Shown piece after piece: positions 63,498-64,000 of a DNA stretch of 64,000 nt. The stretch is from Canna indica. Its lineage: Eukaryota > Streptophyta > Magnoliopsida > Zingiberales > Cannaceae. Position numbers and translations under genes: made by a program. The stretch lies in NCBI GenBank assembly GCA_034359265.1, contig CP136893.1, forward strand, positions 27,226,001 through 27,290,000, given 5' to 3'. Below the pieces are notes generated by a model. The model was given only the letters and a program-made list of their open reading frames with translations. It ran no database searches and was not told the origin of the DNA. Position 1 is the first letter of the stretch. Each line of letters begins with the position of its first letter.

Positions 63498-64000
63498 TGT
63501 TGGTGAAATGGCCACACTAGAAGGAGGGGGTGAATAGTATATTTGCTAATCTTTAAACTTAATTCCGATTTCAATTGTTTTCTTGATTACTTATGTTAAT
63601 ACACTATTCAACTACTAAATGAATGCGGAAGCGAATAAAATAAATTATGTAATCAATACGCAAAGTAAGCAATGCAAACAAAGAGATTTATAGTGGTTCA
63701 GCCCCAATGCCTACTCCACTACCTAAGCACCCAACTTAGGATTTTCAAACTAAACTTTTCTAGATTAATTATTTCCTTTACAACAAGGACATTTTCACCG
63801 GAGAGTCTTCGCTCTCACACCGAAAGCACTTCCACACTCTGAAGTCTCCACTTTCCTACTGAGAGCACTCTCCCGCCTCAAACCTAAAGGACAACAATAC
63901 TTAACCTAGTAAAATAAGTTTACACTGGTGGATTTAAACCTCAAACACCAAGGCTACCATCCAATTTCAAGACCTACACTCTAGGTTTAACACAAACTCA
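63498..64000. mobile_element. Start of a Copia-type LTR, cut by the window end
   Basis: Begins TGTTGGTGAAATGGCCACAC and aligns with the first 500 bases of the solo LTR at 5038, including TTATAGTGGTTCAGCCCCAA and CTACTCCACTACCTAAGCAC. Whether it is a solo LTR or part of a full element lies outside the window. Confidence 0.75.

Overview
This window is nuclear DNA of a flowering plant. The two host genes are split by GT-AG introns, and the rest is mostly plant transposons: Helitron, CACTA with a Ptta-type protein, Mutator-like elements, hAT miniature elements, Ty3 Tat-type and Copia-type LTR elements, and L1- and RTE-type LINEs. The first two RPN11 exons are GC-rich and later exons are AT-richer, a 5'-to-3' gradient common in monocots, so a monocot is my guess. 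The species cannot be named from this sequence.

Layout. 1-2.2 kb: hAT-like elements and a Mutator-type miniature element. 2.3-6.7 kb: a decayed L1-type LINE split by a solo LTR. 7.8-13.8 kb: Helitron material, including a helicase pseudogene on the minus strand split by another solo LTR. 13.8-17.4 kb: AT-rich direct and inverted repeats. 17.7-22.2 kb: an apparently intact six-exon RPN11 gene (26S proteasome deubiquitinase), with a Harbinger-like element inside its long second intron. 22.2-25 kb: little of note. 25.0-31.6 kb: a four-layer nest, hAT miniature element > solo LTR > CACTA element > hAT miniature element, each layer with its own target-site duplication. 31.6-33.3 kb: a tandem array built partly from the end of that hAT element. 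33.6-34.9 kb: an apparently intact five-exon gene for a small plant-specific serine-rich protein of unknown function. 37.6-42.2 kb: more miniature elements and a TRIM-like element. 42.8-47.8 kb: a complete-ended but broken Mutator-like element. 49.5-50.3 kb: the 3' end of an RTE-type LINE with a hAT miniature element in it. 50.5-61.8 kb: a broken Tat-type Ty3 element split by a gag-only Copia-type element. 61.8-64 kb: further LTR fragments.

The two host genes have no visible functional link. Only RPN11 and the small serine-rich gene look functional; every transposon coding region has several in-frame stops or frameshifts. I found no rRNA or bona fide tRNA gene, no CRISPR array, and no convincing new biochemical system. 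The most informative content is the datable nesting of elements and several miniature-element families whose borders can be fixed to the base by target-site duplications.
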